Made by a program: the position numbers and the translations under genes
Notes under the pieces: model-generated
Database searches by the model: none
The model's input: the letters and a program-made list of their open reading frames with translations, nothing else
Told to the model about the DNA's origin: nothing
Shown: positions 16,167 to 24,635 of the stretch, in pieces
Layout of the letters: the number at the start of each line of letters is the position of its first letter
Numbering within the stretch: position 1 is the first letter of the stretch
Assembly: GCA_029202525.1 (NCBI GenBank)
Contig: CP119325.1
Coordinates: 4,810,001-4,874,000, forward strand
DNA from: Candidatus Pseudomonas phytovorans
GTDB lineage: Bacteria; Pseudomonadota; Gammaproteobacteria; Pseudomonadales; Pseudomonadaceae
Direction of reading: 5' to 3'
DNA length: 64,000 nt

Positions 16167-16847
16167 ATGAAACTGCTGATCGTCGAAGACCAGGCCCGCA
16201 CCGGCCAGTACCTGAGCCAGGGTTTGAGCGAGGCCGGTTTCAGTACCGAGCTGGCCACCGATGGCGAAACCGGCCAGTTCCTGGCCCTGACCGGTGACCA
16301 CGACCTGTTGATCCTGGACGTGATGCTGCCCGGACGTGACGGCTGGCAGATTCTTCAGGCCGTGCGCCAGGCCGGACTGGACACGCCGGTGCTGTTCCTG
16401 ACCGCCCGCGACGCCGTCGAGGACCGCGTGCATGGCCTGGAACTGGGGGCCGACGACTACCTGGTCAAGCCGTTCGCCTTCTCCGAACTGCTGGCCCGGG
16501 TGCGCAGCCTGCTGCGCCGTGGCACAAGCCCCAGCCAGGACACCACCCTGAGCCTGGCCGACCTGCGCCTGGACCTGATCCGCCGCCGCGCCGAGCGCGC
16601 CGGCCAGCGCATTGACCTGACCGCCAAGGAATTCGCCCTGCTTGAACTGCTGCTGCGCCGCCAGGGTGAGGTATTGCCAAAATCGCTGATCGCCTCGCAG
16701 GTGTGGGACATGAATTTCGACAGCGACACCAATGTGATCGAAGTGGCGATCCGTCGCCTGCGCCTGAAAATCGACGACCCGCACCCCAACAAGCTCATCC
16801 ACACCGTGCGCGGCATGGGCTATGTGCTCGAAGAGCGCACGGAATGA
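16167..16847 (+). CDS. copR: Copper-responsive response regulator (OmpR family)
   Basis: A 226-residue OmpR/PhoB-type regulator of the CusR/CopR/IrlR heavy-metal group. The receiver has phospho-acceptor Asp51 in LLILDVMLPGRDGW and Lys in DYLVKPFAFSELLARVR. The winged helix shows DLTAKEFALLELLLRR, SQVWDMNFDSDTNVIEVAIRRLR and HTVRGMGYVLEER, a strong signature of this subgroup. It overlaps copS by one base or four depending on the start, so the pair is translationally coupled. The divergent cupredoxin and cop box point to copper as the signal. Confidence 0.93.
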   Translation: MKLLIVEDQARTGQYLSQGLSEAGFSTELATDGETGQFLALTGDHDLLILDVMLPGRDGWQILQAVRQAGLDTPVLFLTARDAVEDRVHGLELGADDYLVKPFAFSELLARVRSLLRRGTSPSQDTTLSLADLRLDLIRRRAERAGQRIDLTAKEFALLELLLRRQGEVLPKSLIASQVWDMNFDSDTNVIEVAIRRLRLKIDDPHPNKLIHTVRGMGYVLEERTE

Positions 16848-18196
16848 TGCGCAGGGTCTCCCTCGGCAGCCGCCTGGCCCTGTTGTTTGCCGCCTGCACC
16901 GCCGCCGTCTCGCTCGGCGCCGGCCTGTTGTTCAGCCGGGCCAGCGAGCAGCACTTCGTCGAACTCGACCAGCAACTGCTGGACTCGCGCCTGTCGGTGT
17001 TCCGCACACAACTGGCGGGCATCGCGACCCCAACCGAGCTGCAGGCACGCCTGCCCGCCCTGCGCGAAGAGCTGAGCCACCAGGCCGACCTGGCCCTGCG
17101 CATCAGCGGCAACGACGGCACCACCTGGTTCGAAAGCCGCAACGGGCTACCGCAGGCACCGCTGCCCGCCGGGCTGGCCACCTTGCATGCGCAAGGCACC
17201 GACTACCGCAGCCTGGCCGTGCACCTGGCCCAAGGTGCAGTACGTTCGCCGCAACTGACGCTGTACCTCGACATCACCCACCACCAGCACTTCTTGCAGG
17301 GTATGCAACGCCTGATCTGGCTGACTGTCGGCCTTTCAGCGCTGGCCACCGCGCTGCTCGGCGCCTGGGCGGTACGTAGCGGCCTGCGCCCGTTGCGGCA
17401 GATGGGCCAGGTAGCCGCCAGCGTGTCGGCACGCTCGCTCACCACACGCCTGCCGGTGGCAGAGATGCCCGTGGAGCTGGCCGAGCTGGCCGGCAGCATG
17501 AACGCCATGCTGCAGCGCCTGGACGATGCGTTCCAGCGCCTGTCGGCATTTTCTGCCGACATCGCCCACGAGCTGCGCACGCCGCTGTCCAACCTGCTGA
17601 CCCACACCCAGGTCACCCTCACCCGCCCACGCAGCCTTGAGGAATACCGCGAGGCGCTGCATGGCAACCTCGAAGAGCTGCAATGGATGGCACAGATGAT
17701 CAACGACATGTTGTTCCTGGCCAAGGCTGACCACGGCCTGCTGGTGCCCGGGCAAGCACCTTTGGCGCTGCATGACGAGGTGGATGCGCTGCTGGAGTAC
17801 TACGCACCGCTGGCCGAAGACAGCGGCGTACAAATGCTGCGTGATGGCGAGGCAGAGCTGCACGGCGACCGACATATGCTGCGCAGGGCGCTGTCCAACC
17901 TGCTGGATAACGCCCTGCGCTTTACCCCGGCGGGTGGGCAGATACGGGTGACGCTGGGGCCTGGGCCGAGGGTCAGCGTGGCCAATACCGGGGCGGCCAT
18001 CGAGCCTGCTGCCTTACCGCGATTGTTTGACCGTTTTTACCGGGTAGACCCGGCGCGGCGGGAAGGCAGTAGCGAGCATGCAGGGTTGGGACTGGCGATT
18101 ACCCGGTCGATCGTGCAGGCCCATGGCGGGCGCATCGGGGCGGAGTGTGCAGATGGCTGGACCCGGTTCGTGATTGAGTTTAGCCAGGATCGGTGA
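16844..18196 (+). CDS. copS: Copper-sensing histidine kinase
   Basis: A 450-residue kinase of the CusS/CopS type. Membrane helices at about 9-29 and 156-176 enclose a periplasmic sensor (33-152) with an HHQH cluster at 146-149 that could bind metal. A HAMP linker follows, then the phospho-acceptor His242 in FSADIAHELRTPLSNLL and the ATPase motifs (RALSNLLDNALRF, LFDRFYRVDP, GLGLAI). Two adjacent ATGs (16844, 16847) are possible; the first overlaps the copR stop as ATGA and is used here. Metal specificity follows from its neighbours rather than from the sensor alone. Confidence 0.92.
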   Translation: MMRRVSLGSRLALLFAACTAAVSLGAGLLFSRASEQHFVELDQQLLDSRLSVFRTQLAGIATPTELQARLPALREELSHQADLALRISGNDGTTWFESRNGLPQAPLPAGLATLHAQGTDYRSLAVHLAQGAVRSPQLTLYLDITHHQHFLQGMQRLIWLTVGLSALATALLGAWAVRSGLRPLRQMGQVAASVSARSLTTRLPVAEMPVELAELAGSMNAMLQRLDDAFQRLSAFSADIAHELRTPLSNLLTHTQVTLTRPRSLEEYREALHGNLEELQWMAQMINDMLFLAKADHGLLVPGQAPLALHDEVDALLEYYAPLAEDSGVQMLRDGEAELHGDRHMLRRALSNLLDNALRFTPAGGQIRVTLGPGPRVSVANTGAAIEPAALPRLFDRFYRVDPARREGSSEHAGLGLAITRSIVQAHGGRIGAECADGWTRFVIEFSQDR

Positions 18197-18217
18197 AATC
18201 GGGGCTGCTTCGCAGCC

Positions 18218-18306
18218 CATCGCCGGCAAGCCAGCTCCCACAGGATTGCGTCAAGCTCAAGGACTGCGCAATACCTGTGGGAGCTGGCTTGCCGGCGATA
18301 GGGCCC
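18218..18306. repeat. REP inverted pair (GCCGGC class) between copS and lolE
   Basis: ATCGCCGGCAAGCCAGCTCC and its inverted copy are separated by about 40 bases. The stem is the second variant of this genome, GCCGGCAAGCCAGC in place of GCGGGCAAGCCCGC. It lies between convergent genes and can serve both 3' ends. Confidence 0.9.
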
Positions 18307-18317
18307 TCAGCTGTTAC

Positions 18318-19559
18318 TCAAACAGCCAGGCCAATCGCCGGCTGCACCTGCGATGCCCGGTAAGCCGGGTAAATGGTCGCCAGGAAGCTCATCACCAGCC
18401 CAGCGCTGCAGATCATCACCACATCGCCCCACTGCAACTGCGACGGCAAGCTGCTGACGAAATACACATCCGACGTAAAGATGTGCTGCCCGCTCACCCT
18501 CTCCAGCCAACCCACGATCTGGCTGACATTGAACGCCGCAATCACGCCCAGCACGCCGCCGATCAGCGTGCCGACAACGCCGATCAGGCTGCCCTGGACC
18601 ATGAACGTGCCCATGATCTGCGCGGGCGTGGCACCCAAGGTACGCAGGATGGCAATGTCCGGCCCCTTGTCGTTCACCACCATCACCAAGGTGGCAATGA
18701 TATTGAATGCCGCCACGGCGATAATCATCATCAGCAGCAGGCCGATCATGGTTTTTTCCATTTTCATGGCGCTGAAAAGGCTGCCTTGGGTGTGCGACCA
18801 GTCATCAGCGCGGTAGGCGTCCCCCAACCCGGCAGCAATGGCCTTGGACACCTGTGGCGCGGCATACAGGTCATGCAGCTTCAGGCGCACGCCTTGCACC
18901 TGGCCCGGCGCCCAGCGTTGCATTTCGGCAGCATCGGCAACATGAATATAGGCCTGCGAACCGTCCAGCTCGGCGCCGACCTTGAAGATGCCGACCACGG
19001 TCAGGCGCTGCATGCGCGGGGTGATGCCACCCGGCTCCTTGCTGATTTCCGGCACGATCAGGGTCAGCTTGTCGCCGGTGTTCAGGCGAAAGCGGCGAGC
19101 CGTCAGCTCGCCGATGACCACACCGAACTCGCCCGGCTGCAGGTCCTGCAGGCGGCCCTGGACAATGTGCTGACCGACGATTGAGACCTTGCCCTCTTCA
19201 GCCGGGTCGATACCGCCCACCTGAATCGGCTGCATCGCACCCTTGTACGACAGCATGCCCTCCATTTCGGTGATCGGCGCTGCCGCCATCACGGCCGGGT
19301 TCTGCATGGCTGCGTCGGCGACCTTGCGCCAGTCGTCCAGCGGCTGCACGCCAAGGATGGCGGCATGGGGCACCAGGCCAAGGATGCGCGAGCTCATTTC
19401 ACGTTGGAAGCCGTTCATCACCGACAACACCACGATCATCGCCAGCACACCCAGCGACAGGCCGATCATCGAAGTCATCGAGATGAACGAGATGAAGTGG
19501 TTGCGGCGCTTGGCTCGGGTGTAGCGCGCGCCAATGAAGATGGGCAAGGGTCTGAACAT
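18318..19559 (-). CDS. lolE: Lipoprotein-releasing ABC transporter permease LolE-type
   Basis: A 413-residue inner-membrane permease of the LolCDE complex that extracts outer-membrane lipoproteins for LolA. It has the LolC/E N-terminus (FIGARYTRAKRRNHFISFISMTSMIGLSLGVLAMIVVLSVMNGF), a large periplasmic loop and three C-terminal helices around MIGLLLMMIIAVAAFNIIATLVM and DIAILRTLGATPAQIM. It is last in lolC-lolD-lolE. It resembles lolC of the same operon, so which is C and which is E is assigned by order. The C-terminus ends PAIGLAV rather than the usual ALRYE-like end. ATG 19559 is chosen to match lolC; its ribosome site is weak. Confidence 0.92.
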   Translation of the reverse strand: MFRPLPIFIGARYTRAKRRNHFISFISMTSMIGLSLGVLAMIVVLSVMNGFQREMSSRILGLVPHAAILGVQPLDDWRKVADAAMQNPAVMAAAPITEMEGMLSYKGAMQPIQVGGIDPAEEGKVSIVGQHIVQGRLQDLQPGEFGVVIGELTARRFRLNTGDKLTLIVPEISKEPGGITPRMQRLTVVGIFKVGAELDGSQAYIHVADAAEMQRWAPGQVQGVRLKLHDLYAAPQVSKAIAAGLGDAYRADDWSHTQGSLFSAMKMEKTMIGLLLMMIIAVAAFNIIATLVMVVNDKGPDIAILRTLGATPAQIMGTFMVQGSLIGVVGTLIGGVLGVIAAFNVSQIVGWLERVSGQHIFTSDVYFVSSLPSQLQWGDVVMICSAGLVMSFLATIYPAYRASQVQPAIGLAV

Positions 19560-19620
19560 GTACGAAATCACCCAATGAAAACAGAAAAACGGGGCGGCAC
19601 CTGCCACCCCGGGCAGTCGA

Positions 19621-20304
19621 TCAGATCGCCACCAGGTGGCCGTCGTCGAGCTTCAATACACGGTCCATCTGCCGCGCCAGATTGAGGTCGTGGGTAACCA
19701 CCAGGAATGCCGTGCGCGACGAGTTGGAAAGCTCCTGCATCAATTCCTGGATGCCCTGGGCGGTATGGTGGTCGAGGTTGCCGGTAGGCTCATCGAGCAT
19801 CACCAGGCCGGGGCGGTTGACCAGTGCCCGGGCAATCGCCACCCGCTGGCGCTCACCACCGGACAGTTCGGCCGGCTTGTGGTTCAGGCGGTGGCCAAGG
19901 CCCACCCGCTTGAGCAGTGCTTCAGCACGCTCACGGGCTTCGGGAATGGGTGTGCGGCCGATCAGCAGCGGCATGCACACGTTCTCGATGGCGGTGAACT
20001 CCGGCAACAGGTGGTGGAACTGATAGACAAAGCCCAGCTCGCGGTTGCGCAGCAGGCCACGTGCGCGCTCACCCAGCGCCGAAAGCTCTTCGCCCGCCAG
20101 CCAGACGCTGCCCTGGGTTGGCCGGTCGAGGCCGCCCAGCAGGTTGAGCAAGGTGCTCTTGCCAGAGCCCGAGCTGCCGACGATGGCAATACGCTCACCT
20201 GCGTGCAGCTCCAGGTTGAGGCCGGACAGCACCTGCACCGACTCCGGGCCCTCGTCGTAGGACTTTCCCAGGTTGCGGCAACTCAGAACGGCTTTATCAC
20301 TCAT
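19621..20304 (-). CDS. lolD: Lipoprotein-releasing system ATP-binding protein LolD
   Basis: A 227-residue ABC ATPase that powers LolCE. Walker A GSSGSGKSTLLNLLGGLDRPTQG, Q-loop YQFHHLLPEFTAIEN, signature ELSGGERQRVAIARALV, Walker B LVMLDEPTGNLD and the D-loop/H-loop are all intact. The start used is 20304 (MSDKAVLSCRNLGKSY), which gives the family length; an alternative ATG at 20319 overlaps the lolC stop. Gene order and overlaps show one lolCDE operon. Confidence 0.96.
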   Translation of the reverse strand: MSDKAVLSCRNLGKSYDEGPESVQVLSGLNLELHAGERIAIVGSSGSGKSTLLNLLGGLDRPTQGSVWLAGEELSALGERARGLLRNRELGFVYQFHHLLPEFTAIENVCMPLLIGRTPIPEARERAEALLKRVGLGHRLNHKPAELSGGERQRVAIARALVNRPGLVMLDEPTGNLDHHTAQGIQELMQELSNSSRTAFLVVTHDLNLARQMDRVLKLDDGHLVAI

Positions 20305-20311
20305 GCGCGAC

Positions 20312-21562
20312 TCACTCATAACGTAGCGCCTCTGCAGGCTGGGTGCGCGCCGCACGCCAGGCCGGATACAGGGTGGCGAAGAAACTCAGAACCAACGCCG
20401 CACCGCAGACCATGTACACGTCCTGGGCCTGGATTTGCGAGGGCAGGTAATCGATGAAGTACACGTCGGCGTTGAGGAACTTGTGCCCGATCAGTTTCTC
20501 GATGCCGGCGATCGCTGCGCTGACATTCAGCGCCGCAAGAATGCCGACCACGGCGCCGATCAGGGTACCGATCACCCCGATCACCGTGCCCTGGACCATG
20601 AAGATGAGCATGATCTGCCCGGGCGTGGCGCCCAAGGTGCGCAAGATGGCAATGTCGCCGCGTTTGTCATTGACCACCATCACCAGCGTGGAAATGATGT
20701 TGAACGCCGCCACCGCCACGATCAGCAGCAACAGCAGGCCGATCATGGCCTTTTCCATGCGGATTGCCTGGTACAGGTTGCCGTGGGTGCGGGTCCAGTC
20801 ACGGCTGTAGAACTCCTGGTCGCCCAGCTGCTGGGCGATGCTCCAGGCCACCCGTGGCGCCTGGAACAGGTCGTCGAACTTCAGGCGCAGGCCCTGCACC
20901 TGGTCGGGCTTCCAGCGGTGCAGGCGGGACAGGTCGCTGATGTTGGTCAGGCCCAGGTAGCCGTCGATCTCGCCCGCGCCAACGTGGAAGGTGCCAACCA
21001 CGGTGAAGCGTTTCATGCGCGGGAACATGCCGGCCGGGGTCACGCTGACTTCGGGGGCTACGAAGGTGAGCTTGTCACCGATGGCCACGCCCAGCTTGGC
21101 CGCAGCCTTGTCACCGATCATGATGCCCCACTCGCCCGGTGCAAGCTGGTCGAGGCGGCCCTGCAGCACGAAGTTGTCGATGATCGACACCTCGCGCTCG
21201 CGGGCCGGGTCGATGCCGTTGAGCAGCACCTTCTGCACCTTGCCGTCATGGGTCAGCAGGCCCTGCATCTGGGTGAACGGCGCAACCGCCACCACCTGCG
21301 GATTCTGCTTTACTTGTTGGGCAAGGGCAGGCCAGTCGGCAATGGGCTGGCCGCTCTCCAGCGTGGCATGGGGGATCATGCCCAGCACGCGGGTGCGCAT
21401 TTCGTGATCGAAACCGTTCATCACCGAGAGCACCACGATCATCACCACCACGCCCAGGGCGAGGCCGATCATCGAGGTCAGGGAAATGAACGAGACGAAG
21501 TGATTACGGCGTTTGGCACGGGTATAACGCGTGCCTATGAATGCGAAAAGAGGTCTGAACAT
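20312..21562 (-). CDS. lolC: Lipoprotein-releasing ABC transporter permease LolC-type
   Basis: A 416-residue permease, the first gene of lolCDE. It shares with lolE the N-terminal signature (FIGTRYTRAKRRNHFVSFISLTSMIGLALGVVVMIVVLSVMNGF), the large periplasmic domain and the C-terminal helices MIGLLLLLIVAVAAFNIISTLVM, and ends PAEALRYE. Some pseudomonads name this position lolF. The ATG 21562 is in a short leader, 93 bases from the divergent PilZ gene. The operon has no internal terminator. Confidence 0.93.
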   Translation of the reverse strand: MFRPLFAFIGTRYTRAKRRNHFVSFISLTSMIGLALGVVVMIVVLSVMNGFDHEMRTRVLGMIPHATLESGQPIADWPALAQQVKQNPQVVAVAPFTQMQGLLTHDGKVQKVLLNGIDPAREREVSIIDNFVLQGRLDQLAPGEWGIMIGDKAAAKLGVAIGDKLTFVAPEVSVTPAGMFPRMKRFTVVGTFHVGAGEIDGYLGLTNISDLSRLHRWKPDQVQGLRLKFDDLFQAPRVAWSIAQQLGDQEFYSRDWTRTHGNLYQAIRMEKAMIGLLLLLIVAVAAFNIISTLVMVVNDKRGDIAILRTLGATPGQIMLIFMVQGTVIGVIGTLIGAVVGILAALNVSAAIAGIEKLIGHKFLNADVYFIDYLPSQIQAQDVYMVCGAALVLSFFATLYPAWRAARTQPAEALRYE

Positions 21563-21655
21563 GTCGGGGCTTGTTCGGATGAAAGGGAACGTCCTTGTGG
21601 CGAGGCGCCTACGGCGGCTTTACACTCGGACCACCGCCGCTACCTTGGGTTCGCC

Positions 21656-22240
21656 ATGACGACATTAGACGAAGAAGATCGCCGCGAATACTACCGCATC
21701 GAAGATCGGATCGCACTTCAAATCAGCCCCCTCAGCGCGGCCGAAGCCCTTGACCCAGATGTATTGCAAGATGATTCTCCGCTGTTCAACCTGCTCAGCG
21801 AGCTGCACCTGTCCGACTTCGAATCGCAGCACCTGCTGCGTCAGTTGAGCGACAAGGATCGCACCCTCGCGGCCTTCCTGCGGGCGCAGAGCAAACGCCT
21901 CGACCTGCTCAGCGCAGTCGTTGCCCAGACCCTGCTTGGCGAGGTAGGCCAGCCTGTGCCGGTAATCCTTTCCGAAGGCGGTATCGAATTTGCGCAAGCT
22001 ACACAAATTGCCCCAGGCACCCGGGTCAAAGTGAAGATGGTGCTGATGCCGCGCGCCCATGGCTTGCTGCTACGCGGCAAGGTCACCCATTGCGACCCCC
22101 GCCCCGAGGGCGGCTTCGAGGTCGGCACCGAATTCATCGACATGACCGACGCCCAGCGTCAACTGCTGGCTCGCTACATACTGCAGCGCCAGCAGCAGCA
22201 ACGGCGTCAGCAGCTGGAACAGAACGATCCCGCCCCATGA
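21656..22240 (+). CDS. PilZ-domain protein (YcgR-like N-terminal part)
   Basis: A 194-residue protein with a short N-terminal helical domain and a C-terminal PilZ domain (about 100-190). The RxxxR motif is RREYYRIEDR at the N-terminus. The barrel ends with a GKVTHCDPRPEGGFEVGTEFIDMTDAQRQLLARYI stretch that closes PilZ folds. The C-terminus is a run of Gln and Arg (about 175-190). ATG 21656 starts the frame; the Shine-Dalgarno match is weak. It is followed by ugpQ on the same strand after 31 bases. Confidence 0.85.
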   Translation: MTTLDEEDRREYYRIEDRIALQISPLSAAEALDPDVLQDDSPLFNLLSELHLSDFESQHLLRQLSDKDRTLAAFLRAQSKRLDLLSAVVAQTLLGEVGQPVPVILSEGGIEFAQATQIAPGTRVKVKMVLMPRAHGLLLRGKVTHCDPRPEGGFEVGTEFIDMTDAQRQLLARYILQRQQQQRRQQLEQNDPAP

Positions 22241-22271
22241 GCCTATTTCCCCCTGATTTGAAGGAACGAAC

Positions 22272-22988
22272 GTGACCCTGATCTACGGCCATCGCGGCGC
22301 CAAGGGCGAAGCACCCGAGAACACCCTGCACAGCTTCCGCCAGTGCCTGTCCCACGGCGTCACCCGCTGCGAACTGGACTTGCACCTGTCGGCCGACAAC
22401 GAGCTGATGGTAATCCACGACCCAACCCTCAAGCGCACTACCGGCCGACGTGGCAAGGTGGTCGAGCACCCTGCCGCCGACCTGGTGAAGATCGATGCGC
22501 GCAGCGGCGGCCCCGGCCACGTGCAGCCCTGCCCTATTCCGAAACTGGAAGAGCTGTTCGAGAAATGCCCGTTCGAGCACTGGCAGCTGGAGGTAAAAAG
22601 CGCATCGCGCACCCGCGCTGCCACCACCGTACTGGCGATTCGCGAACTTGCCCAGCAGTATGGCCTGCTGGACAAGGTCACCATTACCTCCAGCTCACGC
22701 GAGGTGCTGGGCGCGGCCCTGGAGCTGGTACCGGATGTGAAACGCGGGCTGGTCGCCGAGTACGCCTGGCTCGACCCGCTGAAGGTGGCACAGAACTACG
22801 GCTGCGAACTGCTGGCATTGAACTGGACACTGTGCACCCCCGAGCGCCTGCTGAAAGCACAGGGCCAGGGTTTGCACGTATCGGTGTGGACGGTCAACGA
22901 ACCGGCACTGATGCGCCGGCTCGCTGACTTTGGCGTGGACAGCCTGATTACAGACTTTCCCGGTTTGGCCAAGACCACCCTCGGGTAG
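22272..22988 (+). CDS. ugpQ: Glycerophosphodiester phosphodiesterase, cytosolic UgpQ-type
   Basis: A 238-residue GDPD enzyme that hydrolyses glycerophosphodiesters to glycerol-3-phosphate and alcohol. The family motifs are in order: YGHRGAKGEAPENTLHSF (3-20) with the His-Arg and Glu metal residues, ELDLHLSADNELMVIHDPTLKRTT (about 37-60), and a C-terminal VWTVNEPALMRRLADFGVDSLITDFPG. No signal peptide, so cytosolic. The start is GTG 22272, eight bases after AAGGA. A strong hairpin follows the stop. Confidence 0.93.
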   Translation: MTLIYGHRGAKGEAPENTLHSFRQCLSHGVTRCELDLHLSADNELMVIHDPTLKRTTGRRGKVVEHPAADLVKIDARSGGPGHVQPCPIPKLEELFEKCPFEHWQLEVKSASRTRAATTVLAIRELAQQYGLLDKVTITSSSREVLGAALELVPDVKRGLVAEYAWLDPLKVAQNYGCELLALNWTLCTPERLLKAQGQGLHVSVWTVNEPALMRRLADFGVDSLITDFPGLAKTTLG

Positions 22989-23003
22989 GGTTGAAATCGG
23001 TCT

Positions 23004-23032
23004 CTCCGACCGGCTCAGGCCACCGGTCGGAG
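23004..23032. terminator. Strong hairpin between ugpQ and sthA 3' ends
   Basis: CTCCGACCGG and CCGGTCGGAG are perfect 10-base arms around a nine-base loop, between convergent genes. Minus-strand U-tract is absent, but a T6 lies just inside the sthA 3' end. It could stop both transcripts or protect their ends. Confidence 0.6.
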
Positions 23033-23036
23033 CCGC

Positions 23037-24431
23037 TCAAAAAAGCCGGTTCAGGCCGTCGTAGGCAGCTACCCGGTAGGCTTCGGCCATGGTCGGGTAG
23101 TTGAACGTGGTGTTGACGAAGTACTTCAGGTTATTCAGTTCGCCCGGCTGGTTCATGATTGCCTGGCCGATGTGGACGATCTCCGAAGCCTGGTAGCCGA
23201 AGCAGTGCACGCCAAGGATTTCCAGGGTTTCACGGTGGAACAGGATCTTCAGCATGCCCTGCGGCTCACCGGCGATCTGTGCACGCGCCATGCCCTTGAA
23301 GAAGGCCTTGCCCACTTCATAAGGCACCTTGGCCTGGGTCAGCTCCTGCTCGTTCTTGCCGATCGAGCTGATTTCCGGAATGGTGTAGATACCGGTCGGT
23401 ACGTCGTTGACGAAGCGCCAGCTGCCATTGTCGACGATGCTGCCAGCTGCAGAGCGCCCCTGGTCATGGGCCGCACTGGCCAGGCTTGGCCAACCGATCA
23501 CGTCACCGGCGCCGTAGATGTTCGGCACGGTGGTGCGGTAGGCCTCATCGACCTCGATCTGGCCACGGCTGTTGACCTTGATGCCAATGTTTTCCAGGCC
23601 CAGCTTGTCGGTGTTGCCGGTCCGGCCGTTGCACCACAGCAAGGCGTCGGCCTTGATCTTCTTGCCCGACTTCAGGTGCAGGACTACCCCGTTGTCCAGG
23701 CCTTCGACACGCTCATAATCTTCGTTGTGGCGCACGGTGATGTTGTTGTTGCTGAAGTGGTAGCTCAGTGCCTGGGAAATTTCCGAATCCAGGAAGCTCA
23801 ACAGCTGGCCACGGTTGTCTACCAGTTCTACCAGCACGCCCAGGCCGCTGAAGATCGATGCGTATTCGCACCCGATCACGCCGGCGCCGTAAACGATCAG
23901 CTTGCGCGGGGTGTGGCTGAGGCTGAGGATGGTGTCGCTGTCGTAGACGCGCGGATGGTGGAAGTCGATGTCGGCCGGGCGGTAAGGGCGCGAACCGGTG
24001 GCGATGATGATGTGCTTGGCGTTGAGCTTTTCCACTACACCGTTCGGGCACACCACTTCAACGGTTTGCTCGTCGGCGAAGCTGCCGGTGCCGAAGAACA
24101 CATCGACACGGTTGCGGGCGTAGTAGCCGGTGCGCGATGCCACTTGCTTGGAAATCACCTTCTCAGCGCTTTTCAGCACGTCCGGGAACGAGAACCAGCG
24201 CGGCTCACCGATCGCCCGGAACATCGGGTTGGTGTTGAACTGCATGATCTGCCGCACCGAGTGACGCAGTGCCTTGGACGGAATGGTGCCCAGGTGCGTG
24301 CAGTTGCCACCGACCTGGCGACGGTCATCGACCATCGCTACCTTGCGCCCTGCTTTGGCGGCGTTCATTGCCGCGCCTTCACCGGCCGGGCCGGAACCCA
24401 GCACCACTACGTCGTAGTTGTAGACAGCCAT
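23037..24431 (-). CDS. sthA: Soluble pyridine nucleotide transhydrogenase
   Basis: A 464-residue FAD flavoprotein moving hydride between NADPH and NAD+. The N-terminal GxGxxG is VVLGSGPAGEGAAMNAAKAG, followed by a DDRRQVGGNCTHLGTIPSKALRHS stretch. In the related lipoamide dehydrogenases this region has a redox Cys pair; SthA keeps a single Cys here, as in the known enzymes. The second dinucleotide site is VYGAGVIGCEYASIFSGLG, and dimer-interface motifs follow near the end. ATG 24431 follows GGAG. It balances NADPH, which pairs logically with the Entner-Doudoroff-type metabolism of pseudomonads. Confidence 0.97.
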   Translation of the reverse strand: MAVYNYDVVVLGSGPAGEGAAMNAAKAGRKVAMVDDRRQVGGNCTHLGTIPSKALRHSVRQIMQFNTNPMFRAIGEPRWFSFPDVLKSAEKVISKQVASRTGYYARNRVDVFFGTGSFADEQTVEVVCPNGVVEKLNAKHIIIATGSRPYRPADIDFHHPRVYDSDTILSLSHTPRKLIVYGAGVIGCEYASIFSGLGVLVELVDNRGQLLSFLDSEISQALSYHFSNNNITVRHNEDYERVEGLDNGVVLHLKSGKKIKADALLWCNGRTGNTDKLGLENIGIKVNSRGQIEVDEAYRTTVPNIYGAGDVIGWPSLASAAHDQGRSAAGSIVDNGSWRFVNDVPTGIYTIPEISSIGKNEQELTQAKVPYEVGKAFFKGMARAQIAGEPQGMLKILFHRETLEILGVHCFGYQASEIVHIGQAIMNQPGELNNLKYFVNTTFNYPTMAEAYRVAAYDGLNRLF

Positions 24432-24635
24432 GCGTACTCCTTCAGAACTGGCCCGCAAGCCACGGTCGCTCGCGGGGCGCTATCATGCCGCCGGGGCGTC
24501 ATGAGAAAATTCGGGTGCAGTCTAATCAAGCGTGAACGCCGCGCACATTAACCCTTGGTCGCGTCGTAGGCCAATTTTGCCCGCACTACATATGGTTCAC
24601 CCATTCCCTGGCGGCAATCCTCCCTGCCTGCGCTT

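Noticed and set aside
12140..22240. Two PilZ genes as a linked c-di-GMP system
   Set aside because: They are 9 kb apart with unrelated neighbours and no GGDEF or EAL gene in the window. Their co-occurrence here is not evidence of a shared pathway.
23000..23012. A short match to the 3' end of tRNA-Pro (GTCTCTCCGACC), possible attachment remnant
   Set aside because: Only 12 bases and the sequence is one arm of the ugpQ/sthA hairpin. No integrase or phage genes lie nearby, so an attachment site is not supported.
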